From the NCBI RefSeq assembly GCF_003672135.1, contig NC_039506.1:13144001-13208000 (forward strand): a stretch of DNA of 64,000 bases, given 5' to 3'. This DNA is from Ooceraea biroi (lineage: Eukaryota > Arthropoda > Insecta > Hymenoptera > Formicidae). Below are positions 21,801-32,946 of this stretch, piece after piece. The notes under the pieces were generated by a model. The model made no database searches. It saw nothing but the letters and a program-made list of their open reading frames with translations, and had not been told where the DNA came from. The translations under genes and the position numbers were made by a program. Each line of letters begins with the position of its first letter. Within the stretch, counting starts at the first letter, position 1.

Positions 21801-24777
21801 GACTTGAAATTTTAAGGGTATATTCCTACTATCACGTAGGTGCTCACTAAGGGAGGGTTTTCCGAAATTCCACCCCTAACGGGTGAGAAGGGATAAAATG
21901 TGTTTTTATTTAATTCTACACATAAATATCGTGGGCGAAGCCGTAACGGGAGATGCTAGTATTCTATATTTCGAGATTAAAATTATACGGATGGGCAAAG
22001 TATCAACGAACCTGTGCTGCTTTATGAGAGTGCAGCATCCACTTTCGGTTAAATCCACAGAGTAGACGTACAAGTAGCCGTCGGCACTAGCTACTAACAG
22101 TTTTGGTACTTTGTGTGTTCTAAAAAAAAAGACAATGTTAACAACATAAGAAAACTTGTATAAATTTCCAGACTTGACACGTGATGTGTATATATGCACG
22201 AAATCGGCAGGTACTCACACGGTGATGGCACAGACATTTTTCAATCCTTGAAACGGTAGGTGAACGCTGGCGAAAGCACGCCCTTGAGTGAAAACGTCAG
22301 TCACTTGCGACGGCAGATACGTAGCCGACGCTGTCACAGCCTTCGTCAGGTATCCCATCCAGCTTTGCGCTTCGTCCGCGGTTTGCTTGCTTGGTCTGCA
22401 ATTAACGCAAGTGACATTTGAGTTTTTCGTCGGCAATCGAGAGCGGCCTACGATGCGATGCGTACGTTTCCTTTGGTTCCTCCAGCTTGAATATGTGCAC
22501 GGTTTCCGTGTTGCTGGAACAACAGAGCCACATGGAGTCCATACTGAAAGAGAGACTGTTTATCGTGACGCATCTCTTGACGCCGCGTCGGAACTCGAAC
22601 AGTTTCGTACCCTCGTGGACCTGGAAAGGTACAAACGAGCGATCGGTCAATTTTTTTCGAATTTTTTTCTCGCATCTACGATTTATCTTACATCAAAAAC
22701 TCGGATCACGGTGCCCTTTTCAGAGGCAGTCGCCACTTTGGTGCCGGTCGAGCTGAAAGCGATCGCTGCCAATGGACTATCGTGCGCCGGTATCATTGTT
22801 TTGGCTTGCTGTGTGCGCAAAATAATGAATCAGTCGTCGAAGTTCTCGGTACATTGTTCAACAATCGATCGGAGCGTGGAGTTTCGGATACGTACGAGAT
22901 GAATTGCGTCAAATATCTGCACTTCTCCGATCGTGTTCGATCCTGGATAAGCTAAGTAACAATTGTCGCTATTCGGTGAGAGTGTACAAAGGCCTGTGAG
23001 ATTGGGCGGGGTGTCGCGTATCGTGTGCAGCACTCTCATATCTCGTATATTGTGAATGTATAACGACTCCTCCAGACACACCACCAATCTCTGAAATAAG
23101 CGTCATTATTTTCCTACGTACGTTCTCGACATTGCCGGAGGAAAGCGTCAAGCGCATCCATCACTTTTCTAACGCCGAAGCGTCGATTTTAAATGCGAGG
23201 CGATTACATCATCCACGCTGTATATTCTATATCGGATGTGTTTCTTAATGTGGGAAATACGGAAGTAGACTTGGAAACAACGCAAATGCAAAATGTTAAC
23301 ATAAATACATGTCTGGCGCAAGCTCGCTTTGGTCGCATGCAAATGCCGGTAGTATCTGCGACATCAGCCTATTCATGCAAACATAAATTTTAATAACTTG
23401 CCGCTCTGTTGAGTTTCACAGCCAAAATCGTATTCGAGTAACTGTAGTTGCATATTTCCGTTCCTTTCCTAAAGTGGCACACCGTGAGCGTGCGAGGGGA
23501 CTTGAGGCTGACGATCGCCACCAAGCTGCTGCTGAACAACCGCTCGACGATGCATATGTCCTCGAAGTCTGTATCATCTCGAAAGAAAAGTACTAATAAA
23601 TAAACCATCGAAGGAGCTTCCGCATCAAGTTCGCACTCCAAACTATTTTATTAATTGACTGGCAGAATATTTGACAAAATAAGAAAAATAAATTGTTACC
23701 ATTTTCATAGATCTTTTCAAGATGCCCAGCGGAGCTGATGGAATAAAGTTTATATCCTGACTTTGACCCCACCGCCAAGGACCTAAAGAGAACGATCGAG
23801 ATTTTATTATAATTAATTAATGCTTTATACAATTGAGATGATATTTTGCCGAAAGTGCGGTTACATAAATCCTATTATTTAAGCAGCTGTTACGTGCAAT
23901 TGCGCTGCAGGCACAAAGCCGACCTTTCGCAGCATCTGCACGCACCCTTTGTTTCTCTATCTTCGTTTATTATTGTCATCGTCATCGTCGGTGGGCGCGC
24001 GCGAGCGAATATCGTGCATAAAATAAAAACGGTACGAACCGTCGATATACGCAATTGCACGGTACGGAGGAGGAACAGGAGCAAGGTAAGTCCTTGGATA
24101 AGGCAACGTGAGTAGAAAGGCCGGGCAAGGCTCGAGAATGGCTCGCGGCACGTACGTACGCACGTACGTGCGTGGCCGCGTGCATACATACACGCCTGCG
24201 AGGAGCATGATATTTTTTTTCTCTCGCCTGCGTTATTACGGCACGATCGGTCACGGCTGCGGGGAAGGCTGTCTCCTCGGTTAACACGCAATTAATCGGT
24301 GAAAGGGGGAGCGAGCGAATGACGCAGGCATAAAACGCGTCGAAAACATCGCGCGACGAAAACATGGAGCGCGCGCAAGCAGAGCTGCGCGATTTGGCGC
24401 GAGCCGTGGCGAGAAAGAGAGAAAGACGACGACGACGACTCGTGTGAGGTTCGAGAATGATCAGAGAAAACGCGCGAGGAAACGATCGAAACGTTGGAGA
24501 AACGGCGACGCGGGAGGCTCTCTCGAGCGAGGTTAGGGGAGACAAAGGCGGCGGTGGAGGTGCAGGAGGTAGGTGTAGGTGGTGGACGGTGAGGAAGAGG
24601 AAGGTGGAGGTAGAGTACGAGGATGTCGAGGCGGGATGTCGCGGGATGCACTCGCACATGCGGGCACGCGGCGCGATGCATTACTTACGTGCAGTCCTGA
24701 TTGAAGTTAACGAAGTAGGGACCATTGCTCTGCGCGTCGGACGTCGTGTCGGACGTCGGATTAGTTGCGAGGTTCAT
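17833..24777 (-). CDS. WIPI2: WIPI2 / Atg18-like PROPPIN, autophagy
   Basis: Seven-bladed beta-propeller that binds PI3P on the phagophore and recruits the Atg16 conjugation complex. Minus-strand exons: 24689-24777, 23700-23782, 23402-23577, 22896-23090, 22692-22808, 22466-22620, 22219-22395, 22012-22119, 20850-20929, 19656-19718, 17833-17948. They give 452 aa (human ~454). Visible: YFVNFNQDCT-SLAVGSKSGY at the start, LVVCLEESLYIHNIRDM, SSTGTKVATASEKGTVIRVF, the lipid-binding FRRG (~230-233), YLPSQVTDVFTQGRAFA, and ASADGYLYVY. The tail ends FRLDDDTEFPPVTQRTD, matching the acidic PPM-type end of WIPI2. Intron 3 starts with GC, not GT. Intron 8 is filled by nested transposons. Exons 1-8 and 11 are firm. 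Exon 9 is well supported, and exon 10 (63 nt) is inferred from phase. Confidence 0.9.
20959..21959 (+). mobile_element. Non-autonomous Helitron, interrupted by a TIR element
   Basis: The 5' end is TC (20959-20960) preceded by A, followed by a TA-rich leader. The 3' end is CTAG (21956-21959) followed by T, with a GC-rich stem (CGTGGGCGAAGCCG) just before it. A-to-T insertion, 5' TC and 3' CTRR with a subterminal hairpin are Helitron hallmarks. The body from 21736 (TAAGCCAAATACCACTCACT) matches the second copy at 38664-38899 closely. Bases 20971-21735 are a later insertion. No Rep/helicase is encoded. Confidence 0.75.
20971..21735 (+). mobile_element. Internally deleted TIR transposon with identical 153-nt ends
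   Basis: TACAGGGTGTCCCGGGTTTT at 20971 is mirrored by the complement ending at 21735. The inverted ends 20971-21123 and 21583-21735 appear identical over 153 nt. TA flanks both ends and reads as the target duplication. Inside, 21278-21428 encodes an HTH domain (from MPKVFSNEEYTDIHFVYGF to FPNRRVP). A different frame, about 21430-21546, encodes a transposase C-terminus (MQQNFQECRTVTNSVLRRC then IDVQGQQFEIRH). The whole DDE catalytic core is missing, so this copy cannot move alone. The domain is the same type as at 1-469. It sits in a Helitron. Confidence 0.8.
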
Positions 24778-25688
24778 TAGTCCTGATATGCCGTATTTTA
24801 GCCCTTGCGTTAATACATCCAGGTTGATCTGGCGCACGAGGATCGCGCATAAATCGTCCGATTACCGCGCGTTTCACGGACGCTGCCGTCCCACGAGCGC
24901 TCGTACGCAGCGTACGATCCTCGCTCTCTACCGTCACCGTCTGCCCGTCTCTGTCCCTCCGCCTTCGCCGCCGCCGCCTCCTCACCCCGCTTAGCATCCA
25001 CTCTCGCGCGCGGTAATACGAAGATCCGCTCGTTTCTTCCGCCTGCCCGCTTGTTTAATCTTGTTGACCAATTGGCTGGCTGGCTGGCACACTCGCTCGA
25101 TTTATCCAACGTCGACCAATTCCTATAAGTGACTGCACTTTTCGCTATCGTTCCATATTGAACAGCTGACAGTCGCAGCTGCTGCTCGGAACGGTGGAAT
25201 GTGAAACATCAGTCCGCGGTCCGCGCGTTCCGTCGCCATGGCGACGCGCTGCCCGCCCGCCTCCCTCCACCCGCGACCGAACCATTTACACGAGATATCG
25301 TTGACGGCCTCCACTTCCGGTTCCGGGATCCGACCTCTCGATTTCACTAGATTGCTATTATTGATTGAAAAACGGTTCAATAATCGAAAACAACTACTCG
25401 ATCCTCTTGAGTGACTTGATATTCATATAACCTGTCACCCGTTCCGAAAACGACGAACAAAATCCGAAATTACCACGTGCGAATATCTTGATGCGATGCA
25501 TGATGAAACGAAACGTCCAATCCGGAAATAGGAAACGTTAACGACGCTCGATGTATCGAGCTGCGCTCGGCAGCTAGTGACAACTGGTGAGCGATTTCGT
25601 CGCCCGTCTAGCCTCCTTTTTCTTTTTGTCGAGCTGGAGAGTGTCGCAAGATGCAGTAATCAGCTGGCATGGCTGTCACGACTCTCGT
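24778..25688. promoter_or_regulatory. Shared CpG-rich divergent promoter, WIPI2-like / UBAC1
   Basis: The 911 bp between the two start codons is CG-rich. It carries CCAAT at 25068-25072, overlapped by ATTGG at 25071-25075, and CCAAT at 25116-25120. No coding frame is credible here. Roughly 25560-25688 is likely UBAC1 5' UTR, because it leads directly into the first coding exon. Shared control is inferred from arrangement. Confidence 0.55.
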
Positions 25689-28449
25689 ATGGGAGGCGTA
25701 GGAGGAGGTAAGTCCCTGCAAATAATTTCGTTCCAATGCATCGTACTAGGAAATGACGCCCCGACTTTTCGACACACTTGACAGCTTGTCTCACAAATGT
25801 TTCCAACTTTTCAGCGTGATCTTCGTCACCGTGTTTCTCGCAACTTCCCGATTCGCATTTAACGATAACGCGGACACTGAATTATTTCCGTAGCAAGTTT
25901 TCAAACAAAGGTAAGGGAAGACACTCTTCACCTGTCTCTTCCTCGTTGTAGGCATCGGATTACCATCCGTGAAACGTGCTAAGTATTAACGTAACATTGT
26001 CACGCACAATTCAGGTGTACATTCTGTAAACCAAGAGCGAGCTCGGATATTATTAATAATTTACAAGAATATCGTGACTTGTTTTTATGCGACAGCTGCA
26101 AAAATTCATCTCCATCGCGATAAATTTTGCGCGCGAATTTCCAGGTAAATTTAATGATCCCATGGATGCGTGACCAAATAGCAGAGGCCTGGCATAACAG
26201 AAAAAGCTCAAGGGCAGCTGACAGGCGGTCCTTGGCCCTTTCTTCTGCCAGCGCAGGCAACCCTGCCAGCAATAACACCATGCACATGCCAGTGCCTACC
26301 TCACCTGAAGGCTTCTCTGTCAATGTCATCAGGTTCGCCCTCTAACTTCAAATTACTTAACGCTTCTCCAAATAGACCTACTTTGTTAAGTAACAAAAAT
26401 TCTTTCTCGTACAGTTTAGAAGGCGACGTAACGAGTATCGCGATAAAGCCGGACTTCACTGTAGAGAATATCAAAAAATTAGCTGTAATGCATTTCTATG
26501 GGGAGGACACGAGTAAACCCGTCTCGTACTACCGCTTGGTCCATTCGGCCAAGTTTAAGCAGCTGGTGGATGAAAATTGTGTGTACGATGAAGATATCAA
26601 CGAGTGCGGTAATTATCTAAATCTGTCAAGCTTGCATTACATGCGTCTCTATTTACTGCGAATGAATGCACATTGTATCTTGCTTCTTGTAGATGAATTG
26701 TTATTAGTGGAAATTCGGTCAACCGTTATACAAGAGAGTCTCTCGGATGAAGCTCTTAAGGGTCCAAGTTTAGAAGCAATAATTGAAGTTACGAGTGATA
26801 TACCTATTCGCAACGCACCGAAGGCTGTGCCACCGCTGATGGAATGCGTCACCGATGTAAATATGCCTCTGCATCATCAGAAAATTAACGACACATCTAT
26901 ACATATAAAATCCCTATTCTGTCTGTCGTTGAATTGATCGGGTATTTCCCGACATGCTAGAAACACCAAATTTCGCATGGTGATAGGGGTTCACCCCCAG
27001 GTAATGGGAAAATTCTTGAAATCTTTAATTTCAGTCCAGGGACTTCAATCTGGCCTAGGAGGCAACACCTGGCATAAGACAGGCTTTTCTCTTGTATAAT
27101 ATAAAAAGTCAAGAATAAAAATATATTTTATAATTTTGTAAGACGTCCTTTTACGGTTGCTCACAGATGCAGAGCGAGATTCGCAAGATCCTGATAACTC
27201 TCGTGCAAGTGTCTGCAAAGATTCTGATGCTGAGTCCGGAAGCGGACAATTTATACGACATCATCAAGGACAGACTGGAGGTGCGGTGTAGGCCCGTTAA
27301 CGATCCGAAGGCCACGAAGACTCTCATGGAAATGGGCTACCCTCAAAAGAAGGTCCTGAAAGCGTTGCGCCTTCGAAAGTGAATATCAATTTTTTCTCAA
27401 TATGACTCGATAATTCGATATGGTAAAAAAATTATTGTGTCCCTTCCAGGTCAAATATAACGGAGGCTCTGGAGTGGCTCATAGAACACCAGGATGATTC
27501 CGATGACTCGGATGACGGTGACGTGGATTTTCTGTCCGCGGATACAACGGCAAACGGGAGTGTCGCGGGTCCTAGCTCTTCAATAGGCACGAAGAAAAAG
27601 CTCCTGAAGGACGCGTGTGCCGAACTCTTCGAAGCAGGTAATCCCTGTGTTAAATATAAAAAAAGTGCACGCCACTTGGCTCAACATAGAGGATAAGACT
27701 GGAAAGTAAGAAAATTATGTGGAGGAGCATTTCGAATCGCTACACACGAGAATATACTGCGTCTAGGAAATCAGGACCGGAGGCAACAAAATTTAGTGCA
27801 TATCGTGGAACTGTTCCTAGAGAGCCTTCGCCAATACAGGAGAATGGAGTTTAAGCTTAACAAAAGAGCGATGCGCTCGCTTGTGGAGATGGGCTTTGAG
27901 GAGAAGAATGTCATAGGAGCGTTAAAAATTACTGGAAATGATCAGGCTAACGCAGTAAGTCGCGTTTTCATCATTGGCGATTTCGTATTTTAAAATTTTT
28001 AATTATTTAATTATTTATAATTTTTAATTAATTTTAATTTTAAGTATTTTTAATTATTTAAATTCTTAAATTTTGTCGTCTTTCGGTTTTTAGTGTGAGT
28101 GGCTGTTGGGCGAGAGGAGACCCAGTTTGCAAGACTTGGACAAGGGGATAGACACCGACGGGCAGATTTACAAAGCAATCATGAGCAATCCTCATATCCA
28201 GCTTAGTCTTACGAATCCCAAGGTATTAATTGGTAAGAAGAAGCTCCGCGATTTTTTTCCCCCTAAATGATATCGTCGAAATTGTTCTACAAATGTTTCT
28301 ACTTCTCCGCAGCATTCTTATCGATAATAGAGACGCCAGCGTCGGCGAACGCGTGGATCAACGATCCCGAGGTTTCACCGGCGCTCAGCCAGATATCCAA
28401 GACATATCAAGTCGAGAAACATTTCATCCACATGAGTCGTTTTATCTAG
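25689..28449 (+). CDS. UBAC1: UBAC1 / KPC2, ubiquitin-associated domain protein
   Basis: Non-catalytic partner of the KPC ubiquitin ligase; it links substrates to the proteasome. Exons: 25689-25707, 26333-26608, 26693-26856, 27167-27378, 27450-27637, 27821-27954, 28094-28232, 28313-28449. They give 422 aa (human 405). Order: short N-terminus, ubiquitin-like region (~30-140, FTVENIKKLAVMHFYGEDTS), helix block MQSEIRKILITLVQVSAKIL, first UBA (KTLMEMGYPQKKVLKALRLR...ALEWLIEH), second UBA (RAMRSLVEMGFEEKNVIGAL...CEWLLGERRPS), then the STI1-like end (IQLSLTNPK to LSQISKTYQVEKHFIHMSRF). The 19-nt first exon MGGVGG is chosen because its phase fits the acceptor at 26331-26332. Without that splice, translation could begin at 26323. 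The sixth exon could instead begin at 27797. Intron 3 carries a repeat shared with the C2orf69-like gene. Confidence 0.88.
26896..27096 (+). repeat. Interspersed repeat, copy 1 (UBAC1 intron 3)
   Basis: Starts TCTATACATATAAAATCCCT and ends near CTTTTCTCTTGTA. It matches 35725-35903 along its length with few differences and one ~22-nt insertion or deletion near 27046-27075. A 5' TC followed by a TA-rich leader recalls Helitron 5' ends, but no CTRR end or terminal hairpin is visible, so the class is open. Confidence 0.75.
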
Positions 28450-29460
28450 CGCTCCTGTGAAACCCCTGCTCGAGCCTTTGCAGAACATCGATATTTTTAT
28501 ATAAATTTACAAGTCACTCTCGCGAAGAACAATTTTTCAGCTAGTCAGTGATCATTTATAGTAATTGCTTGCTTGTAACATAACGTGGATCAACGTTGCT
28601 CCATGCGGATCTCCTTGTACGTTGTAACAATGCCAATCGATTGATCATGCTACCGATCGCGCGCAACGGTCCTTATGTAGAACTGCTTTCGATATTGGAG
28701 ATCGCTTTCAATATTGAACGAGTTACTTGTTGATAATTGTTGGAAGGAGGGGCGGAAGAAGAGAAAGAATATGTTCGATACGAAGAAAGCAATTGTTTTT
28801 CTCTGTGTAATGTCTACGGAGTCTCATGCTATCTCCAAGCTGCCATCCTGGTTTCACGACGTCGGAGACAAGGAGTGACACGGTGTAAAATTTTTGCATC
28901 TTATAAATTCAGTTTTTAATTTTTCCCCACGGAAATAATATTTTTGAGATCTTGAAACCTGTAAGACGTGCTGAAAATTCTGGTGATGATTCTATCCAGT
29001 ATTTTGTAGAACTCTAAAATAATTCCCGAAATAAGAGATTTTTTCCACTACGGCGGTTCTGACAGCTATAAGATTTAATATCACGATTTTAATACTGTGT
29101 TATCATCATTGAAACAAAGTTTTAACTTAAATTTTCCATGAGAAAATTGCCGTACGATACGTATGTCTAATTTATCGTTGAGTGTACTACTGATTGTAGG
29201 CTCTGTGATCATAATAAATTCCAGTAGACGTCGCTACGTGTCCATGTCGCAAGCGCGAAGAAAATTCAGCGGAGCATAAAAAAGTTTTAGTAAAAGGATA
29301 AACAATTAACGAAATGCTAATGGAATTGTGTTGAATAATTCGGAAAACCACAACAAACTAGAGAAATTTAATAACTTGTTATTTAAAACTAAAGAGATAG
29401 CAAAATATATTTCGCGTTTTATGGTGCGATGCATATGTGAAATCAAAATTGTTATCAATA
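28450..29460. other. Intergenic between UBAC1 and CCDC25
   Basis: UBAC1 3' UTR followed by the CCDC25 upstream region, both genes pointing right. No gene, strong promoter signature or repeat is recognised. An AATAAA near 29214 could end the UBAC1 transcript. Confidence 0.5.
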
Positions 29461-30741
29461 ATGGTTTACTATTTCATAAGCGAAGGTAATTTTTATTCCT
29501 TAACGAATAGAAAATCGCTGTATCTTGAAACTATTAATTATATCCTTTTATTATTCGCTATTTTATTATTGGGAGGTTAGAAAGAGGTTAACTCATATCT
29601 CTTCTGAATTGCAGTGGTGCAGCCACCAGTCACGTTGTTCATGGGAATTGACAAATTCGAAAGTAAGAGAACAGCGAATATCTGTAATTAATAACAATAT
29701 TATTCACAGATATTAATTCTATTTCCTCCTCCACAGATGAAGAACTTATCAGGTGGGGTTGGCCGGAGGATGTATGGTTTCACGTAGACAAGTACTCGTC
29801 AGCCCACGTATATCTCCGACTTCAACACGTGAGCTTAATTATTCATTGACTATTCTCACCCTAAAGCTAAGTCTACATTGGTCATATCAGCGTCGTGTCA
29901 TAACCTGTCACATTGAACGGTTCAACAATTATTCACTGTTATTCACAAAGTGATTGACAGTTAAACAATTGCCCACGAATTTTTATTTCGACTCAGCTTG
30001 ATGCCAATTGGTTGTAGTGTCGCAGGATCACAGAAGTTTAGATTCGACTGAACTACGATGCTTGTGATGCTACCAATGTAGACCTAGCTTCAGTCAATTC
30101 TGAGTCAACTGATACAAAGCATGTGAGCCTTCTTACTCCAAACTACAGGGTCAAACGATAGATGACATTCCCAGTACTGTCCTGGAAGATGCTGCACAAT
30201 TGGTGAAGGCGAACAGTATCGAAGGGAACAAAATAAACGATATCGATGTGGTCTACACAATGTGGTCGAATCTGAAGAAGACGCAGGGTATGGAGGTCGG
30301 TCAGGTTGGCTTTCACAAGGACAAGGATGTCCGTAAGATCCATGTCGCTAAGCGGATGAACACCATCGTGAATCGTCTTACCAAAACGAAACGCTCAGAG
30401 GAAGTGAACTTCAGAGCCAAGAGGGAGGAGAGAGACAGGAGCGAACGGGAGGACAAGAAGAAGCTCTTGAGGGAACAAAAGGAGAGGGAAAAGGCAGAAG
30501 AAAAACGGCGGCAGGAAGAAGCGGAGATGAGGTGAGTCAAGTTCGTTGACGTATCAGTGAACTTGAATTTATCTTGAATTATATTCAACATATTATAACT
30601 ACTATGCGCTTACCGCAGCTGAAACATGAGGTAACTATTTTTTACTCATATCATTTTAGGAGTTATAATTCCCTATTTACTCCATCTAACATGACTTCAA
30701 ATGCGGACAAGAGCGGCTACGATTCCGATGATTTCATGTGA
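29461..30741 (+). CDS. CCDC25: CCDC25, NFACT-R domain coiled-coil protein
   Basis: Human CCDC25 is a membrane protein reported to sense extracellular DNA; the ancestral NFACT-R fold suggests a link to RNA or ribosome quality control. The role in insects is unknown to me. Exons: 29461-29485, 29615-29662, 29737-29828, 30149-30531, 30660-30741. They give 209 aa (human 208). Visible: start MVYYFISEVVQPPVTLFMG, core WGWPEDVWFHVDKYSSAHVY, then VKANSIEGNKIND, VVYTMWSNLKKT and VGFHKDKDVRKIHV. A long charged coiled coil (about 140-185, KREERDRSEREDKKK) follows, and the end is DSDDFM. An AATAAA lies at 30816-30821. It is tail-to-tail with QTRT1. Confidence 0.93.
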
Positions 30742-30917
30742 TGAGCATGAAACGTTGTATAATATTTCAATATAATGTTACATTACGTTCTAGTTACATT
30801 AATTACATTTAAAAAAATAAATTATACAAATTTACATGGTACACGCGTACTCGTACAGTTCAGAATTCCGAGAAAGGGACGAGCGGGAATCGATAGTTTT
30901 CAGTACGAATCCTAATT

Positions 30918-32946
30918 TCATAACAGAGTGACGTTTACAGCCTCCAACGCGTTAACTATCCACACCGGGTAATCCTTGTCGGGATAAGCCGTGAGCATGT
31001 AGTCCTGTACGAATCTAGGGAACCTCTGCTCCCTTATGCTACTGCGAATGTCTCGCATCAGCTTCATTTGGAACGCGATATTGTGCACGGTCAACAAGTG
31101 GCACGAGACCGTCTCTATGGTAGCGATCTGGTAGAGGTAGGCGCGCGTGTAGGTCTTGCAGGTGCTGCACTCGCACGACTCGTCTATCGGCCTGGTGTCC
31201 TTCCTGTATTGCGGCTGCTTCAGATTAAGCTGCCCGGTTCTCACGAGCGCGCAACCGAATCTCTGAAAATTTCGAATCCTCAGCCTTTGTATAGTGCGGA
31301 AGCGCTTTGCAACGCGGAATACTCACGGCTGTCCTCGTGGGAAATACGCAGTCGAACATGTCGATCCCCAGTGCGCTGCACACAACTAGATCCACCGCGA
31401 ACCCGACGCCCATCAAGTATCGCGGTTTACTGTTTGGAAGGATACTCGTCGACAGGTGGACCATTCTCCAAAAGTCGTCCTTACTCTCGCCGCCGCTAGA
31501 ATCGTCGTTACGTTTATTTAAAAAATCATCTTTATTTCATAAGGAGACTCGTGCGTATTCATGTAAATATTATTTAAGTCTTGATTGCGATTTAATTTGT
31601 TAGCGAATGATCTCGCGATCTACCTCAAGCCTCCCACAGCGTATCCGTTTACCTCTCGCTCAGTTAACTGGCGCGCGCACTCCGACCGTAGCTCGGGATC
31701 GAGACCACCCTGCACGATCGGGAATATACTCTGCTCGCTCGGCCGCTCGTGCGTCGACAAGCAACGATCCAACCAGCGTATCGTTCTGAAATGATTTATT
31801 TATGGTATCGGGTCATGCACGATTAAATCATTACATGAAATTATTTAATATTAAGAAATATTAAGATAATTATACCTGTGCATCGCCTGCTCCACTCTTG
31901 GCCCGTTTAAAGTACTTTTAACGACATCGTCGAGCTGCATGATTATGTCAGCACCGATTGCGTTTTGAATCTGAATTGAATGTTCTGGCGTCAGCATACA
32001 CTCAGATTCTGTGAAACGTTGTAAAGAAGATAATAATTACAATTAAATATTTGTACATTGAAGCTGTCTTTGAATTTATTTAAAAATGTGTGTATGTGTG
32101 TGTGTGTATAGATTTCAGTTGCACGCCAGTACCGTTGTATGGTGACTTGAATTTGACACCTGCTTCCGTTATTTCAGCCAAATGCAACAGAGAAACCATT
32201 TGGAAGCCGCCCGAATCTGTTAACAGGGCTCTTTTCCAGTTCATGAACTTGTGCAGCCCACCAGCCTTGTGCAGAGTATCTGCACCCTAGCAATACATCA
32301 TAATGAAGTCGCCTGCACAATCCCACAAATCCCAAAATTTTGAAATTTTAAACTAAATTTTGCATAGTGAATTTATAAATTTTTAAATTCTGAATCAAAT
32401 TTTCTATTAAATTTACAGATTTCAGATTAATATGAAATGAAAGAAAATTGTAATTAAGTTAAACTCGAAACTTTTCGACTCTCATAAATCCAGTTTTAAT
32501 TTCCATTAAAAATTTGTAAAAATCTGAATTTATTTTTCCCAGTGCATGATTTATTCTTACAGGCCTGTTTCCCAGGTGATAGGTATTGCCAAGAATAATT
32601 TGGCAGTCTAGTTGTTCCAGTTGCTGTGGCAGCAATCCTTTTAGCGTTCCCTGAAGAAATAAAGGACTTGTCAACGTCTCGCACGAATTATCTCTTGTAT
32701 ATTCCAGGTAAGTGTCAAATGAAAAATTCGGTAAACCTGAGTTCCCACCGGCATGAACACCGGTGTGTCTACGTGATGATGAACGAGCGTCATCCTGCCA
32801 GTTCTGGCTTTTGTAGTCTGACATTCCGCGAACACTTCGAAACGCAGCGGGCTTTTCTCGCTCGCCATTTTCACCAACAATCTGCCGAGTCCTGCGCTCG
32901 CCGTTGTACAAAATGATTTGTGCAGAAATTTATACATAAAAACCAA
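30918..32946 (-). CDS. QTRT1: Queuine tRNA-ribosyltransferase catalytic subunit
   Basis: Exchanges guanine-34 for queuine in tRNAs with GUN anticodons, working with QTRT2 at the outer mitochondrial membrane and cytosol. Minus-strand exons: 32737-32946 (conserved start at 32868), 32561-32650, 32133-32286, 31876-32008, 31624-31785, 31327-31495, 30918-31262. From MASEKSPLRF it is 394 aa (human 403); from the upstream ATG it is 420 aa. Visible: VDTPVFMPVGTQ, IILGNTYHLG, LLTDSGGFQM with the catalytic Asp (~98), QGGLDPELRSE, YAVGGLSGGESKDDFWRMV and nucleophile Asp (~272) in DMFDCVFPTRTA. The zinc site is CECSTC plus the His of LLTVHN (Cys ~310, 312, 315, His ~340). All catalytic and metal residues are present. 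Divergent from the gene at 33289. Confidence 0.95.

Noticed and set aside
21906..22199. 97-codon minus-strand ORF containing the last propeller blade of WIPI2
   Set aside because: Only the part from 22012 to 22119 is exon. The remaining tail is intron and Helitron sequence. Splicing to 20929 restores the conserved KQHRLDD continuation and the acidic C-terminus.
23982..24659. 225-codon minus-strand ORF
   Set aside because: It lies in intron 1 of the WIPI2-like gene in CG-rich, low-complexity DNA. Its Ser/Arg/Pro-rich sequence resembles no family.
26000..26329. 109-codon minus-strand ORF beside UBAC1
   Set aside because: No family resemblance. It falls in UBAC1 intron 1 and probably reflects GC-richer repeat-like DNA.
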